Positions 1 through 5,117 are shown, counted from the first letter of the stretch. The stretch is 7,351 bases of DNA from a bacterium (GCA_030672255.1 DAOVGU010000013.1:1-7351); one strand, 5' to 3'. The notes: generated from the sequence alone by a model not told the origin. Numbers and translations are program-made.

Positions 1-734
1 AGGTCAGAGCAATATTATCAGACCGCTACCGACCAATGGATAATTTTGACCTTTTGTTCTGTGCACTTGAAGAGTTTAAACAGCATGATGTAGACATCCA
101 CCGGTGCGACCTCTCAGAGACAAACATGTACGTCAAGGTGGTGCAGCTACACGAAATAAGAGAGATAAAGGAAGACGACAAGGTGGTCCCGGGGTTAGTG
201 TTGAGCAATTCCGAGGTAGGCTCTGGCGGTCTTAGGGTGGAGCCATTTATGCTGCGGTTGGTATGTAGCAACGGCTTGATTGGGGAGCAGGTTATCCGAA
301 AAATTCACATAGGAGAGAGAAGAGATGCCGGTGACATCTGGTCAGACGATACGATACGAAAAAAAGACGAAGTACTGTGGTCCGAAGTAAAGGACGTAAT
401 AAAAGCAAGTTTTGACCCAACGATATTCAACGAATGGGTCGAGAAGTTGAAACGTGGCACGGAAGTCGAAGTGGAATCACCTACTACCGCGGTGGATAGT
501 GTTGCAGCGAAATACAATATCAGCGAGGATAAGAAGAAAGACCTGTTGGATTTCTTCACAACCCAAGAGGCACCAACGCAATGGGGAATGGCAAATGCGA
601 TAACGAGGATGGCACAAACCGAGGAGAAAACAGAGAACCAGGTGGAGTTAGAGAGAGCTGGGAATGATGTAGCTATCTTGGAACCAGAAGAGTTCTTGAG
701 GTTGACGAGGAAAGTGGATAAGGAGGAAAAGTGA
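1..734 (+). CDS. DUF932 (phage/plasmid-like) protein, 5' end missing
   Basis: The reading frame is open from the left edge (codons start at base 3), so the ATG at 36 is internal and the true start lies outside the window. The first visible residues, RAILSDRYRPMDN, and the later stretch LVLSNSEVGSGGLRVEPF followed by LRLVCSNGLI are hallmarks of the DUF932 / TIGR03299 family found in phages, plasmids and archaeal viruses. The molecular function of that family is not established. 243 residues are visible, roughly the C-terminal two thirds of a usual member. The C-terminal 80 residues are helical and charged. It is the first visible gene of an operon, with the next start 3 bases after its stop. 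The family call is firm. A role in replication or host takeover is only suggested by the neighbouring SWIM-finger gene. Confidence 0.85.
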   Translation, partial: VRAILSDRYRPMDNFDLLFCALEEFKQHDVDIHRCDLSETNMYVKVVQLHEIREIKEDDKVVPGLVLSNSEVGSGGLRVEPFMLRLVCSNGLIGEQVIRKIHIGERRDAGDIWSDDTIRKKDEVLWSEVKDVIKASFDPTIFNEWVEKLKRGTEVEVESPTTAVDSVAAKYNISEDKKKDLLDFFTTQEAPTQWGMANAITRMAQTEEKTENQVELERAGNDVAILEPEEFLRLTRKVDKEEK

Positions 735-737
735 GTA

Positions 738-1094
738 ATGAAAGATAGAGACACAGAAATAATTGGTGTCGTGGCACCAAATAGGAAAATAGATGCGGTT
801 TACTATGACGATGAGACAAAAAGTTTAATCAGGAACCCTGTGGTGGCCATTGTAATCACTAATACAGAAGTACAACCTAAAACAGGGCAGGATGAACGGG
901 ATTTTTGGGAGAATACCCATAGGTGTGGTGAGCTATTAAGTGTTGATCCAGAAAGTGTGATTGACTGTGTAGAGGCATCTAACTTTCTTGGATTAGAATT
1001 TGACGGTGAAAAGAAGGATTGGACCGAGGTAATTGAAAAGCGGAAAGAGCGTGAGGAGTTGGGACTGAAGATAGAAAAGGAGACAAGAAGATGA
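738..1094 (+). CDS. Hypothetical protein, 118 aa
   Basis: The family is not recognised. The ATG at 738 is 3 bases after the DUF932 stop and is preceded by a GGAGG ribosome site at 722-726, inside the end of the previous gene, which suggests translational coupling. The first half looks beta-rich, with hydrophobic runs such as EIIGVVAP and NPVVAIVITN, and holds a conserved-looking region with two cysteines (RCGELLSVDPESVIDCVEA). The last 30 residues are highly charged and probably helical (Lys/Glu/Arg). No signal peptide, membrane segment or known catalytic motif is visible. The stop overlaps the next start (ATGA at 1091). Its place between DUF932 and the SWIM protein suggests an accessory role in the same process (inference). 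Confidence 0.75.
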   Translation: MKDRDTEIIGVVAPNRKIDAVYYDDETKSLIRNPVVAIVITNTEVQPKTGQDERDFWENTHRCGELLSVDPESVIDCVEASNFLGLEFDGEKKDWTEVIEKRKEREELGLKIEKETRR

Positions 1095-1243
1095 TACCAC
1101 CACGAGAGATGGTGAATATGAATATGGAAGAGCTATGCGCTGTAGCGATAAACAAGGGCTGGGATCTGCAGACTTTGCAAGCATGGAGTATCTTCAAGAT
1201 AGCGCAATATCTCGAAAAGATAGCTTATGAGGAGGGTAAATAA
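1091..1243 (+). CDS. Small hypothetical protein, 50 aa
   Basis: This short gene starts at an ATG that overlaps the previous stop (ATGA, 1091-1094) and ends at TAA 1241-1243. A GGAG ribosome site lies at 1079-1082. The product begins MIPPREMVNMNMEELCAVAI and continues as an apparently helical, amphipathic protein ending YLEKIAYEEGK. Without it there would be a 150-base gap in an otherwise gapless operon, and its codon choice (AGA, ATA, GAG) matches its neighbours. The family is not recognised. The fold may be two or three helices, with one cysteine at residue 16. The next gene's SD (GAGGAGGG, 1229-1236) is embedded in its final codons. Confidence 0.7.
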   Translation: MIPPREMVNMNMEELCAVAINKGWDLQTLQAWSIFKIAQYLEKIAYEEGK

Positions 1244-1244
1244 G

Positions 1245-1550
1245 ATGACCAAAGCTCAGGTACCACCAGAAGAACTATATGAGGAAGCCGAGATAAAAGT
1301 CGGCGATGATGGAATAAAAGCAATGGCAAAGAGATTCAGGGTTAGAAAAGAGGATGTTATCTTTGCGGTTTGGGTAATCGCTAAGGATAGTGTATGGGCA
1401 AAATTGGCGTTTGATGTGAAGGAGAAAAAGAGGCAAAAAGACAAAATAAGAAAGAGGTTTGAAGGGGGCGAATTCTCCCCAAGTGCCATAGAATCGATAA
1501 AAGCACGAGAGGACGACAGGCAGCAAAAAATAGCGGAGGAAAAAAGATGA
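1245..1550 (+). CDS. Hypothetical basic helical protein, 101 aa
   Basis: I chose the ATG at 1245 over the in-frame ATG at 1227. The strong SD GAGGAGGG at 1229-1236 lies 8 bases before 1245, and the 1227 start would overlap that SD. The protein (MTKAQVPPEELYEEAEIKVG...) has a central helical section, roughly residues 23-55 (IKAMAKRFRVRKEDVIFAVW). This reads like a degenerate helix-turn-helix, but I cannot confirm that. A lysine/arginine-rich helix follows (EKKRQKDKIRKRFEGG), and the tail is charged. There are no cysteines, signal peptide or membrane segment. The stop overlaps the next start (ATGA, 1547-1550), so it is co-translated with the SWIM protein. Nucleic-acid binding is plausible from the charge but unproven. 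Confidence 0.72.
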   Translation: MTKAQVPPEELYEEAEIKVGDDGIKAMAKRFRVRKEDVIFAVWVIAKDSVWAKLAFDVKEKKRQKDKIRKRFEGGEFSPSAIESIKAREDDRQQKIAEEKR

Positions 1551-2953
1551 GTGAAGAAAAAGCAATATGCTCAAATCCTGAATGTGGGAATGATGATGTG
1601 AGTGACAACGTCAAGAACTATAGCTTGGACAATTATGGTGTCATACTCTGCTATCCTTGCCAAGAGTTAGTGAGGTCCGGTAAGCTGGATGTAGAAGCAC
1701 TTAAAAAAACACTCAAGAAGAAGGGCACGCTGGAAGGGTATGCGAGTGAAGGTGACGAGGAGTTGGCAAAGGAAAGTGATGAGGGATTGGAGGAATATGA
1801 TAGAGAAGTGGGCGCCGAGTTGGAAGCAGAAGTGAAGGGGCTGGATGCGAAGATAATATATCTTGTTACCGCGATGGACGTTCCAGACGAGAGTAAGTTT
1901 CACGCATGGCTTAAGTCGGAATATGGTGTGGGGCAAATCGCTGACTTAGCTTTGGAGGATAAACGAAAGGTGCTGGAAGAAACGAAGAGATTAGCGGATA
2001 AAACGGGTGAGGGAAAAGTAATTGACGCTGAGGTAGTGGATGATGGGGGAGCGTCAAAGTGGCGTCATACGGTGGAGATCGACGAGGGGGAGTTCTCGTT
2101 CCATGAAGAAGATGAAAAGCTACTGTGCAGGGATGGTGCTAATGGGAATGTGTATGGGCTGAAGATAGACATTCCAGAATGCCCATGTGGAGATTTTGAG
2201 ATAAACAAAGAGAAGCGAGAATGGTGCAAGCACCTCAAAGCAGCAAAAGTCGCGGGATATGATGTGAGAGAGCTACCGAAAGTGCCTGAAGAAACAAAAA
2301 AGGCGCTGGCTAAACCGGAAAAGGAAAAAGTGAGGAGAGCGAAGGCGAAGAAGGAAGAAGTGGTTGCAATAGAAGTACTCGGGAAAAGAGTTGATTTGGT
2401 AGTGCAAACTCCACAAGAAATAATCCAGAATGAAGAGATGGCAGCAGAAATGATAAAAACCATATTGGGTCCTAACCCCAAGCGCGAGGATGTAATTGAA
2501 GAGTATGGGAATATAAAGGAAATTGCTGCTGATGTTTTGATTTCGCTTGCTCAGTACGCCGGGATAAGATTTCAGCCATTCAACAAAGAGATTGAGGTTA
2601 CAAAGATAAACTTAGGAAAAGTCTTTAAAGCGATACCAATGAGCGAGGACAAAAAGGCACAATATGGGGCATTAGCAGATTTTATGCCTGATACGGCTGT
2701 TACGGTGAGATGCAAAATAACGAGCATCGCCGGGTGGCTGGACAAAAAAGGTGATTTACACTTTGGAATGGGCACGAAAGAGGAACACCTAACTCCATAT
2801 AAGCTAAAAGATATAGCGACAAGGGGAGCAAATTTCATTGAGACAATGTGTGAAAGTAAAAGCGCTAAAAAAAGCATTCTTAACTGCTTGCCCATAACAC
2901 ATGATGGTCTCCTTCGAAAAATCGAAGGAATTTATGGGTGGGGAAAGAAATAA
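1547..2953 (+). CDS. SWIM zinc-finger protein with N-terminal Cys4 cluster; possible ssDNA-annealing recombinase
   Basis: This 468-aa protein has several parts. Residues 8-38 hold C8-x4-C13 and C35-x2-C38, a zinc-ribbon-like Cys4 cluster. Residues about 55-100 are very acidic. Residues 212-229 form a clear SWIM motif, C212-P-C214 ... W-C227-K-H229 (CxC-x12-CxH), a zinc-binding nucleic-acid or protein interaction module. Residues about 240-270 are a lysine-rich linker (KPEKEKVRRAKAKKEEV). A C-terminal globular domain (about 275-468) includes ATRGANFIETMCESKSAKKS then ILNCLP (residues 424-449). That last stretch recalls the late helix of RecT/ERF/Rad52-type single-strand annealing proteins, in which an alignment of the type A.R.A....LP is common. 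This is an inference from pattern memory. The start at 1547 has GGAGG 8 bases upstream and overlaps the previous stop. The SWIM call is secure; the annealase role is tentative. Confidence 0.72.
   Translation: MSEEKAICSNPECGNDDVSDNVKNYSLDNYGVILCYPCQELVRSGKLDVEALKKTLKKKGTLEGYASEGDEELAKESDEGLEEYDREVGAELEAEVKGLDAKIIYLVTAMDVPDESKFHAWLKSEYGVGQIADLALEDKRKVLEETKRLADKTGEGKVIDAEVVDDGGASKWRHTVEIDEGEFSFHEEDEKLLCRDGANGNVYGLKIDIPECPCGDFEINKEKREWCKHLKAAKVAGYDVRELPKVPEETKKALAKPEKEKVRRAKAKKEEVVAIEVLGKRVDLVVQTPQEIIQNEEMAAEMIKTILGPNPKREDVIEEYGNIKEIAADVLISLAQYAGIRFQPFNKEIEVTKINLGKVFKAIPMSEDKKAQYGALADFMPDTAVTVRCKITSIAGWLDKKGDLHFGMGTKEEHLTPYKLKDIATRGANFIETMCESKSAKKSILNCLPITHDGLLRKIEGIYGWGKK
2910..2929 (+). other. 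Perfect hairpin in the 3' end of the SWIM gene
   Basis: TCCTTCGA (2910-2917), loop AAAA, TCGAAGGA (2922-2929): an uninterrupted 8-bp stem with a 4-base loop. It lies within the last 15 codons of the 468-aa gene. Its right arm contains AAGGA, the most likely ribosome site for the overlapping small gene starting at 2938. The hairpin could therefore hide that site until ribosomes translating the SWIM gene open it. It is not followed by a T-tract, so it is not a standard terminator. Confidence 0.55.
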
Positions 2954-3075
2954 GTGTGGGACATGGGGAGAAAGAAGATTGTGCAGCCCGCATTGTACAG
3001 TTTCCTCCTAACCATATCCCGCTACCAGCAATCGAAATAAAGGAACAGGTCGATAAAGAACTCGCCAAAGACTAA
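2938..3075 (+). CDS. Probable small hypothetical protein, 45 aa (GTG start)
   Basis: An open frame begins at GTG 2938, overlaps the end of the SWIM gene by 16 bases and stops at TAA 3073-3075. AAGGA at 2925-2929 is a well-spaced ribosome site. A second GTG at 2956, with GGGGA at 2940-2944, would give a 39-aa version. The product contains EDCAARIVQFPPNHIPLP and ends in a charged helix, IEIKEQVDKELAKD, which reads like real coding sequence. It is the last gene of the left operon and converges with the winged-helix gene, their stops overlapping by 4 bases. The family is not recognised. The GTG start and short length keep this uncertain. Confidence 0.45.
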   Translation: MGKEISVGHGEKEDCAARIVQFPPNHIPLPAIEIKEQVDKELAKD

Positions 3076-3269
3076 CTAAGCGATAAAAAATCAGCACACA
3101 CAACGGCTGTTTTTCTCTGCTCATCGTATGTAATAAACGAATATTTAGCTAAGAAACGTAAAAAGAGTTCGACTTTTTCCACTGGAAGGTTTACACGCGA
3201 AGCTATTTCAACCTCGGGCATTGGAAGGGGATATTGATCTTCTAGGATGCGTAGAATATCCATTTCCAT
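3072..3269 (-). CDS. Small winged-helix DNA-binding regulator, 65 aa
   Basis: The sequence is compact. A first helix (DILRILEDQYP) is followed by MPEVEIASRVNLPVEKVELF (residues 17-36), a typical helix-turn-recognition-helix. Then come LRFLAKYSFI and a short hairpin wing (TYDEQRKTAVV, residues 47-57). This is the minimal winged-helix size common among archaeal chromosomal and viral regulators. Two ATGs are possible, 3269 and 3263. There is no SD, and TATA-like sequence lies 20-30 bases upstream, so translation is probably leaderless; 3263 fits the usual TATA-to-start distance slightly better. It is divergent from the 206-aa gene with only 41 bases between, so it may control both itself and that gene (inference). 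The fold call is fairly confident; the target is unknown. Confidence 0.72.
   Translation of the reverse strand: MEMDILRILEDQYPLPMPEVEIASRVNLPVEKVELFLRFLAKYSFITYDEQRKTAVVCADFLSLS
3087..3114. terminator. Possible bidirectional terminator hairpin
   Basis: AAAATCAGC (3087-3095), a 10-base loop, then GCTGTTTTT (3106-3114). The arms pair except for one T-T mismatch. The right side ends in a T-run for the plus strand, and the left A-run gives a T-run on the minus strand. It sits at the convergent end of the left operon and the winged-helix gene, inside the latter's last codons. The stem is short, so the call is tentative. Confidence 0.35.
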
Positions 3270-3276
3270 TTTCTCT

Positions 3277-3295
3277 TATTTAAAATGTATAAAAG
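3277..3295. promoter_or_regulatory. Overlapping divergent TATA boxes (winged-helix gene / 206-aa gene)
   Basis: The 41-base gap between the two divergent genes holds TATAAAAG (3288-3295) and TTTAAAAT (3279-3286) reading rightward, and TTTTATAC (3294-3287) reading leftward. Distances of about 25 bases predict transcription starts at or just beside the start codons in both directions, in keeping with the absence of SD sites. The flanks also show TTATTTA (3276-3282) and TAAATAA (3300-3306) as an inverted repeat, which may simply reflect high A+T. Confidence 0.6.
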
Positions 3296-3310
3296 TTAAT
3301 AAATAAATAG

Positions 3311-3931
3311 ATGACACAAAAAATGGTAAAACTATCCATAGATCCATTGGGTATCTTCAGCGATTTCATAGGAGAAGATGTAAAAATAGACCTCCCTGTA
3401 CCTGACTACCTCGTTCCACTATTTAAATTTCGAGGTGAAGAGGTAGAGGGAGATGGAGAGGGCGAATGGGAAGGGAGAAGCGAAGAAGGGAAAGTACTAA
3501 ATTTATTAGAGGCAGCAGATAGAGAATTAGAAAGAGGTAATATCGAAGGTGCATATACGCATTTGGATTATGCGGTAAAATTATCAAGTTGTGGTAGATG
3601 CGTAAGGAACATGAAATCAATCGAGCAAAAAATAAAAGATGGTGATTTACCAGAAGCGAGAAGAAGGCTTAAAACTCTTATTGACCTTATCCCTGCATAT
3701 TATGAAGTTATTGAAAAAGAAGGCGATACATTAAGCACAGAGTTAAATGGCACGAAAAAGATAGAAGAAGAATGTAGTTCCTGCAACGCAGCGGAGATTG
3801 TGGAGATTTGTGGTTGGGATGTGGGCTGTCTTGACAGCGTGATAAAATATATTGACGAGATGAAGAAACGAGGCGAAAAGGTTTATGCTGATGAGTTGGT
3901 TAGAAAGGCGAAAGAATATAGCAGGGGATGA
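3311..3931 (+). CDS. Hypothetical helical cysteine-containing protein with TPR-like hairpins, 206 aa
   Basis: The family is not recognised. Residues 1-45 look globular (SIDPLGIFSDFIGEDVKIDL), and residues 45-60 are a Gly/Glu-rich linker. Residues 62-91 (LEAADRELERGNIEGAYTHL) and 102-127 (IEQKIKDGDLPEARRRLKTL) are two helix-G[ND][IL]-helix hairpins of the kind seen in tetratricopeptide repeats. Cysteine pairs are C94-x2-C97 and C155-x2-C158, plus C167 and C173, so metal binding or disulfides are possible. There is no signal peptide or membrane span. No SD precedes ATG 3311 or the in-frame ATG 3323. Overlapping TATA boxes put the RNA start close to either, so the message is probably leaderless. 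It is transcribed away from the winged-helix gene and probably regulated by it. A similar hairpin with nearby cysteines appears in the gene at the right edge. Confidence 0.72.
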   Translation: MTQKMVKLSIDPLGIFSDFIGEDVKIDLPVPDYLVPLFKFRGEEVEGDGEGEWEGRSEEGKVLNLLEAADRELERGNIEGAYTHLDYAVKLSSCGRCVRNMKSIEQKIKDGDLPEARRRLKTLIDLIPAYYEVIEKEGDTLSTELNGTKKIEEECSSCNAAEIVEICGWDVGCLDSVIKYIDEMKKRGEKVYADELVRKAKEYSRG

Positions 3932-3937
3932 CCAAGC

Positions 3938-3955
3938 GGGAAAACTTTTATATAC
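3938..3955 (+). promoter_or_regulatory. Archaeal promoter (BRE + TATA) for the 168-aa gene
   Basis: The sequence GGGAAAAC followed by TTTTATATAC (3946-3955) is a near-ideal purine-rich BRE plus TATA box. The expected RNA start is about 3976, leaving a short leader that carries the SD GGTGAGG (3976-3982) before ATG 3988. This is the clearest single promoter in the window and separates the 168-aa gene from the upstream 206-aa unit. Confidence 0.75.
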
Positions 3956-3987
3956 AAATAAAATAAAGAAAGATAGGTGAGGAAATA

Positions 3988-4494
3988 ATGCCAGAACGTA
4001 GAGCTGGGACTCCAAGGACAGATGAGGAACGAAAAGAAGAGCATAAGCGGAAATACGGCGGGGGAGAACTACCCCTGCGTGGTACAGGATTAGGGTTAAA
4101 AGGAGGAAAAGGAAAAATGAGAGAAGAAAAGAAAATGGGGGAAGACGAAGTATCAGACACATGCCTAGCGGCACTAAGAGCCGCATCCGAGGTCATTTCA
4201 GATAAATGCAAATTTACGCCACCAACACCAGCGAAGGCGATAGAGATAGAAGGGGTTAAAATAGAGGCACCAAGTGCAGAAGTTGAGAAGTTGAAGGGGC
4301 AATACCATGAGCTAACGTTTGAAGAGAAAGTGGAGAAGATGGAAGAAGAATCAGAGTGGCTTCGGAACATGAGTACAGGGTGGATAAAGAAAGTGCTTCC
4401 CTTTTACGAACCTGGGACCGCCGAGTTCGAGAAGGCACGAAAAGCATTTGCACACAGTGTTGCAGAAGGGATGGTAGCCAAATACGCAGCTTAG
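3988..4494 (+). CDS. Hypothetical protein with basic RGTGL N-terminal motif, 168 aa
   Basis: The start is supported by SD GGTGAGG 5 bases upstream and a strong TATA box. Residues 1-43 are very basic and glycine-rich, containing GTPRTDEERKEEHKRKYGGG then LPLRGTGLGL. I associate this kind of short motif with small genes of archaeal mobile elements but cannot verify a family. From residue 44 the protein changes to acidic and helical, with C59 and C74, a Pro-rich turn (TPPTPAKA), a coiled section (EKVEKMEEESEWLRNM) and an aromatic C-terminal domain (GWIKKVLPFYEPGTAEFEKA). An in-frame ATG at 4117 (M44), exactly at this change, has its own AGGAGG site, so a shorter 125-aa form may also be made. Function is unknown. 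A DNA- or RNA-binding tail on a structural or regulatory body is one reading (inference). Confidence 0.75.
   Translation: MPERRAGTPRTDEERKEEHKRKYGGGELPLRGTGLGLKGGKGKMREEKKMGEDEVSDTCLAALRAASEVISDKCKFTPPTPAKAIEIEGVKIEAPSAEVEKLKGQYHELTFEEKVEKMEEESEWLRNMSTGWIKKVLPFYEPGTAEFEKARKAFAHSVAEGMVAKYAA
4101..4119 (+). promoter_or_regulatory. Internal ribosome-binding site and in-frame ATG
   Basis: AGGAGG at 4101-4106 is followed by a second GG at 4111-4112 and by ATG 4117, in the same frame as the 168-aa gene. It is the strongest SD in this part of the window, better than the one at the full-length start. The codons concerned (AAA GGA GGA AAA) could produce the match by chance in a Lys/Gly-rich stretch. 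Confidence 0.45.
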
Positions 4495-4517
4495 TGATAA
4501 CACAACGACAAAAAATG

Positions 4518-4568
4518 AGAGAAGAATGAAGGGGCAGTCGAGATTAGGATTTGTCCCCTGACTTCTCT
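4518..4568. repeat. Nested inverted repeat at convergent gene ends
   Basis: AGAGAAG (4518-4524) and CTTCTCT (4562-4568) are perfect complements. Inside them GGGG (4531-4534) and CCCC (4555-4558) are also complementary. The structure spans the gap between the 168-aa stop and the end of the ribbon-helix-helix gene, covering that gene's last codons. It may act as a 3'-end structure for both transcripts. No T-tract follows, and the large loop makes it weak. Confidence 0.3.
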
Positions 4569-4825
4569 GTCATAGCGATTTTACGTCGTAACTCCTCCCC
4601 TTTTCTTATTTCATCAATAGCTATGGGCGATATAAGTTCAGCGATTTTCCATGCAGGGATTGTAACGTCAGGATGAAGCATAATGAACCCCATCTTTACC
4701 AAATACCGAAATACCTCTGATTCACTCCACTCAGTAGCTTTAGCCATGTTTTTAACTTCGTGGTATAAGTCTCGTTCCAGCCGAAACCCCACTAGAATCT
4801 TTTGCTCCCCATCACTTTTAGACAT
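4544..4825 (-). CDS. Ribbon-helix-helix (Arc/MetJ-type) DNA-binding regulator, 93 aa
   Basis: The N-terminal half has the classic ribbon-helix-helix layout. A beta strand KILVGFRLE (residues 9-17) is followed by helix A, RDLYHEVKNMAKATEW (18-33), and helix B, SESEVFRYLVKMGF (34-47). Such proteins dimerise and insert the paired strand into the DNA major groove. A C-terminal extension (residues 48-93, with Pro-Ala-Trp-Lys and a charged helical tail) is not recognised and may serve oligomerisation or partner binding. I chose ATG 4825. The frame runs up to TTG 4837, but the TATA box predicts an RNA start at about 4822-4826, which fits leaderless translation from 4825. It is divergent from the 67-aa gene across a palindromic promoter, its likely operator. 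The family call is confident; the targets are inferred. Confidence 0.82.
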   Translation of the reverse strand: MSKSDGEQKILVGFRLERDLYHEVKNMAKATEWSESEVFRYLVKMGFIMLHPDVTIPAWKIAELISPIAIDEIRKGEELRRKIAMTEKSGDKS

Positions 4826-4840
4826 TTTGTATAACAAATC

Positions 4841-4855
4841 TTTTATACTATAAAA
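4841..4855. promoter_or_regulatory. Palindromic bidirectional TATA promoter
   Basis: TTTTATA-C-TATAAAA is a perfect palindrome with 7-base arms around a single C. Each strand reads a TATA box, directing the ribbon-helix-helix gene leftward (ATG 4825) and the 67-aa gene rightward (ATG 4882). A second dyad, ACTATA (4847-4852) with TATAGT (4865-4870), overlaps it. A symmetric site of this kind suits a dimeric regulator that competes with TBP. Confidence 0.7.
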
Positions 4856-4881
4856 AACCTAAAGTATAGTAGTGATAGAAA

Positions 4882-5085
4882 ATGGTAAAAACAGCAGATA
4901 TTGGAGGGGCGAATTATTCGGCAGGTATAGAAGGAATAGGTGGAGCAGCCAAGTATTTCGAGTGTGGTGCGAAGGCAGATGTGGGACCGGCGATAGATGT
5001 TGCTAAATGCTTGGAAGCCGCACGCAAGGCAAAAACCACGGCAGACTTCGTGGCAAAGTGGAAGAAAAGGATGTACGGTATATAA
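4882..5085 (+). CDS. Small hypothetical protein, 67 aa
   Basis: The family is not recognised. The first third is rich in glycine and alanine (ADIGGANYSAGIEGIGGAAK). The rest is likely helical, with C28 and C43 (spacing CX14C), then LEAARKAKTTADFVAKWKKR and a final MYGI. The ATG at 4882 has GTGAT (4872-4876), matching the 3' end of archaeal 16S rRNA, 5 bases upstream. The TATA boxes of the palindrome lie about 30-35 bases before it. There is no signal peptide or membrane segment. It forms a divergent pair with the ribbon-helix-helix regulator and is followed by a T-tract terminator, so it is a single-gene unit likely under that regulator's control. The size and composition could suit a small structural or host-interaction protein (speculative). 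Confidence 0.65.
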   Translation: MVKTADIGGANYSAGIEGIGGAAKYFECGAKADVGPAIDVAKCLEAARKAKTTADFVAKWKKRMYGI

Positions 5086-5117
5086 ACCGAGCAAATCCTA
5101 TAAAACTCCAATATTCC

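Noticed and set aside
305..754. 149-codon open frame on the minus strand opposite the DUF932 gene
   Set aside because: The product is Ser/Phe-rich, as expected for the antisense of a purine-rich gene, and it lies opposite a recognised protein family with no SD or promoter.
2065..2895. Minus-strand frames of 138 and 107 codons
   Set aside because: Antisense to the SWIM protein, with low-complexity Ser/Phe/Leu content and no start signals.
3743..4370. Two overlapping minus-strand frames of 140-147 codons
   Set aside because: Leu/Phe/Ser-rich antisense shadows of the 206- and 168-aa genes, which have promoter and SD support.
4826..4837. TTG at 4837 as the start of the ribbon-helix-helix gene
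   Set aside because: TATA spacing predicts an RNA start near 4825, where an ATG exists; the extra four residues add nothing to the domain.
4544..5085. Toxin-antitoxin module made of the ribbon-helix-helix protein and the 67-aa protein
   Set aside because: The genes are divergent rather than co-transcribed, and the 67-aa protein shows no RelE, MazF, PIN or other toxin feature.
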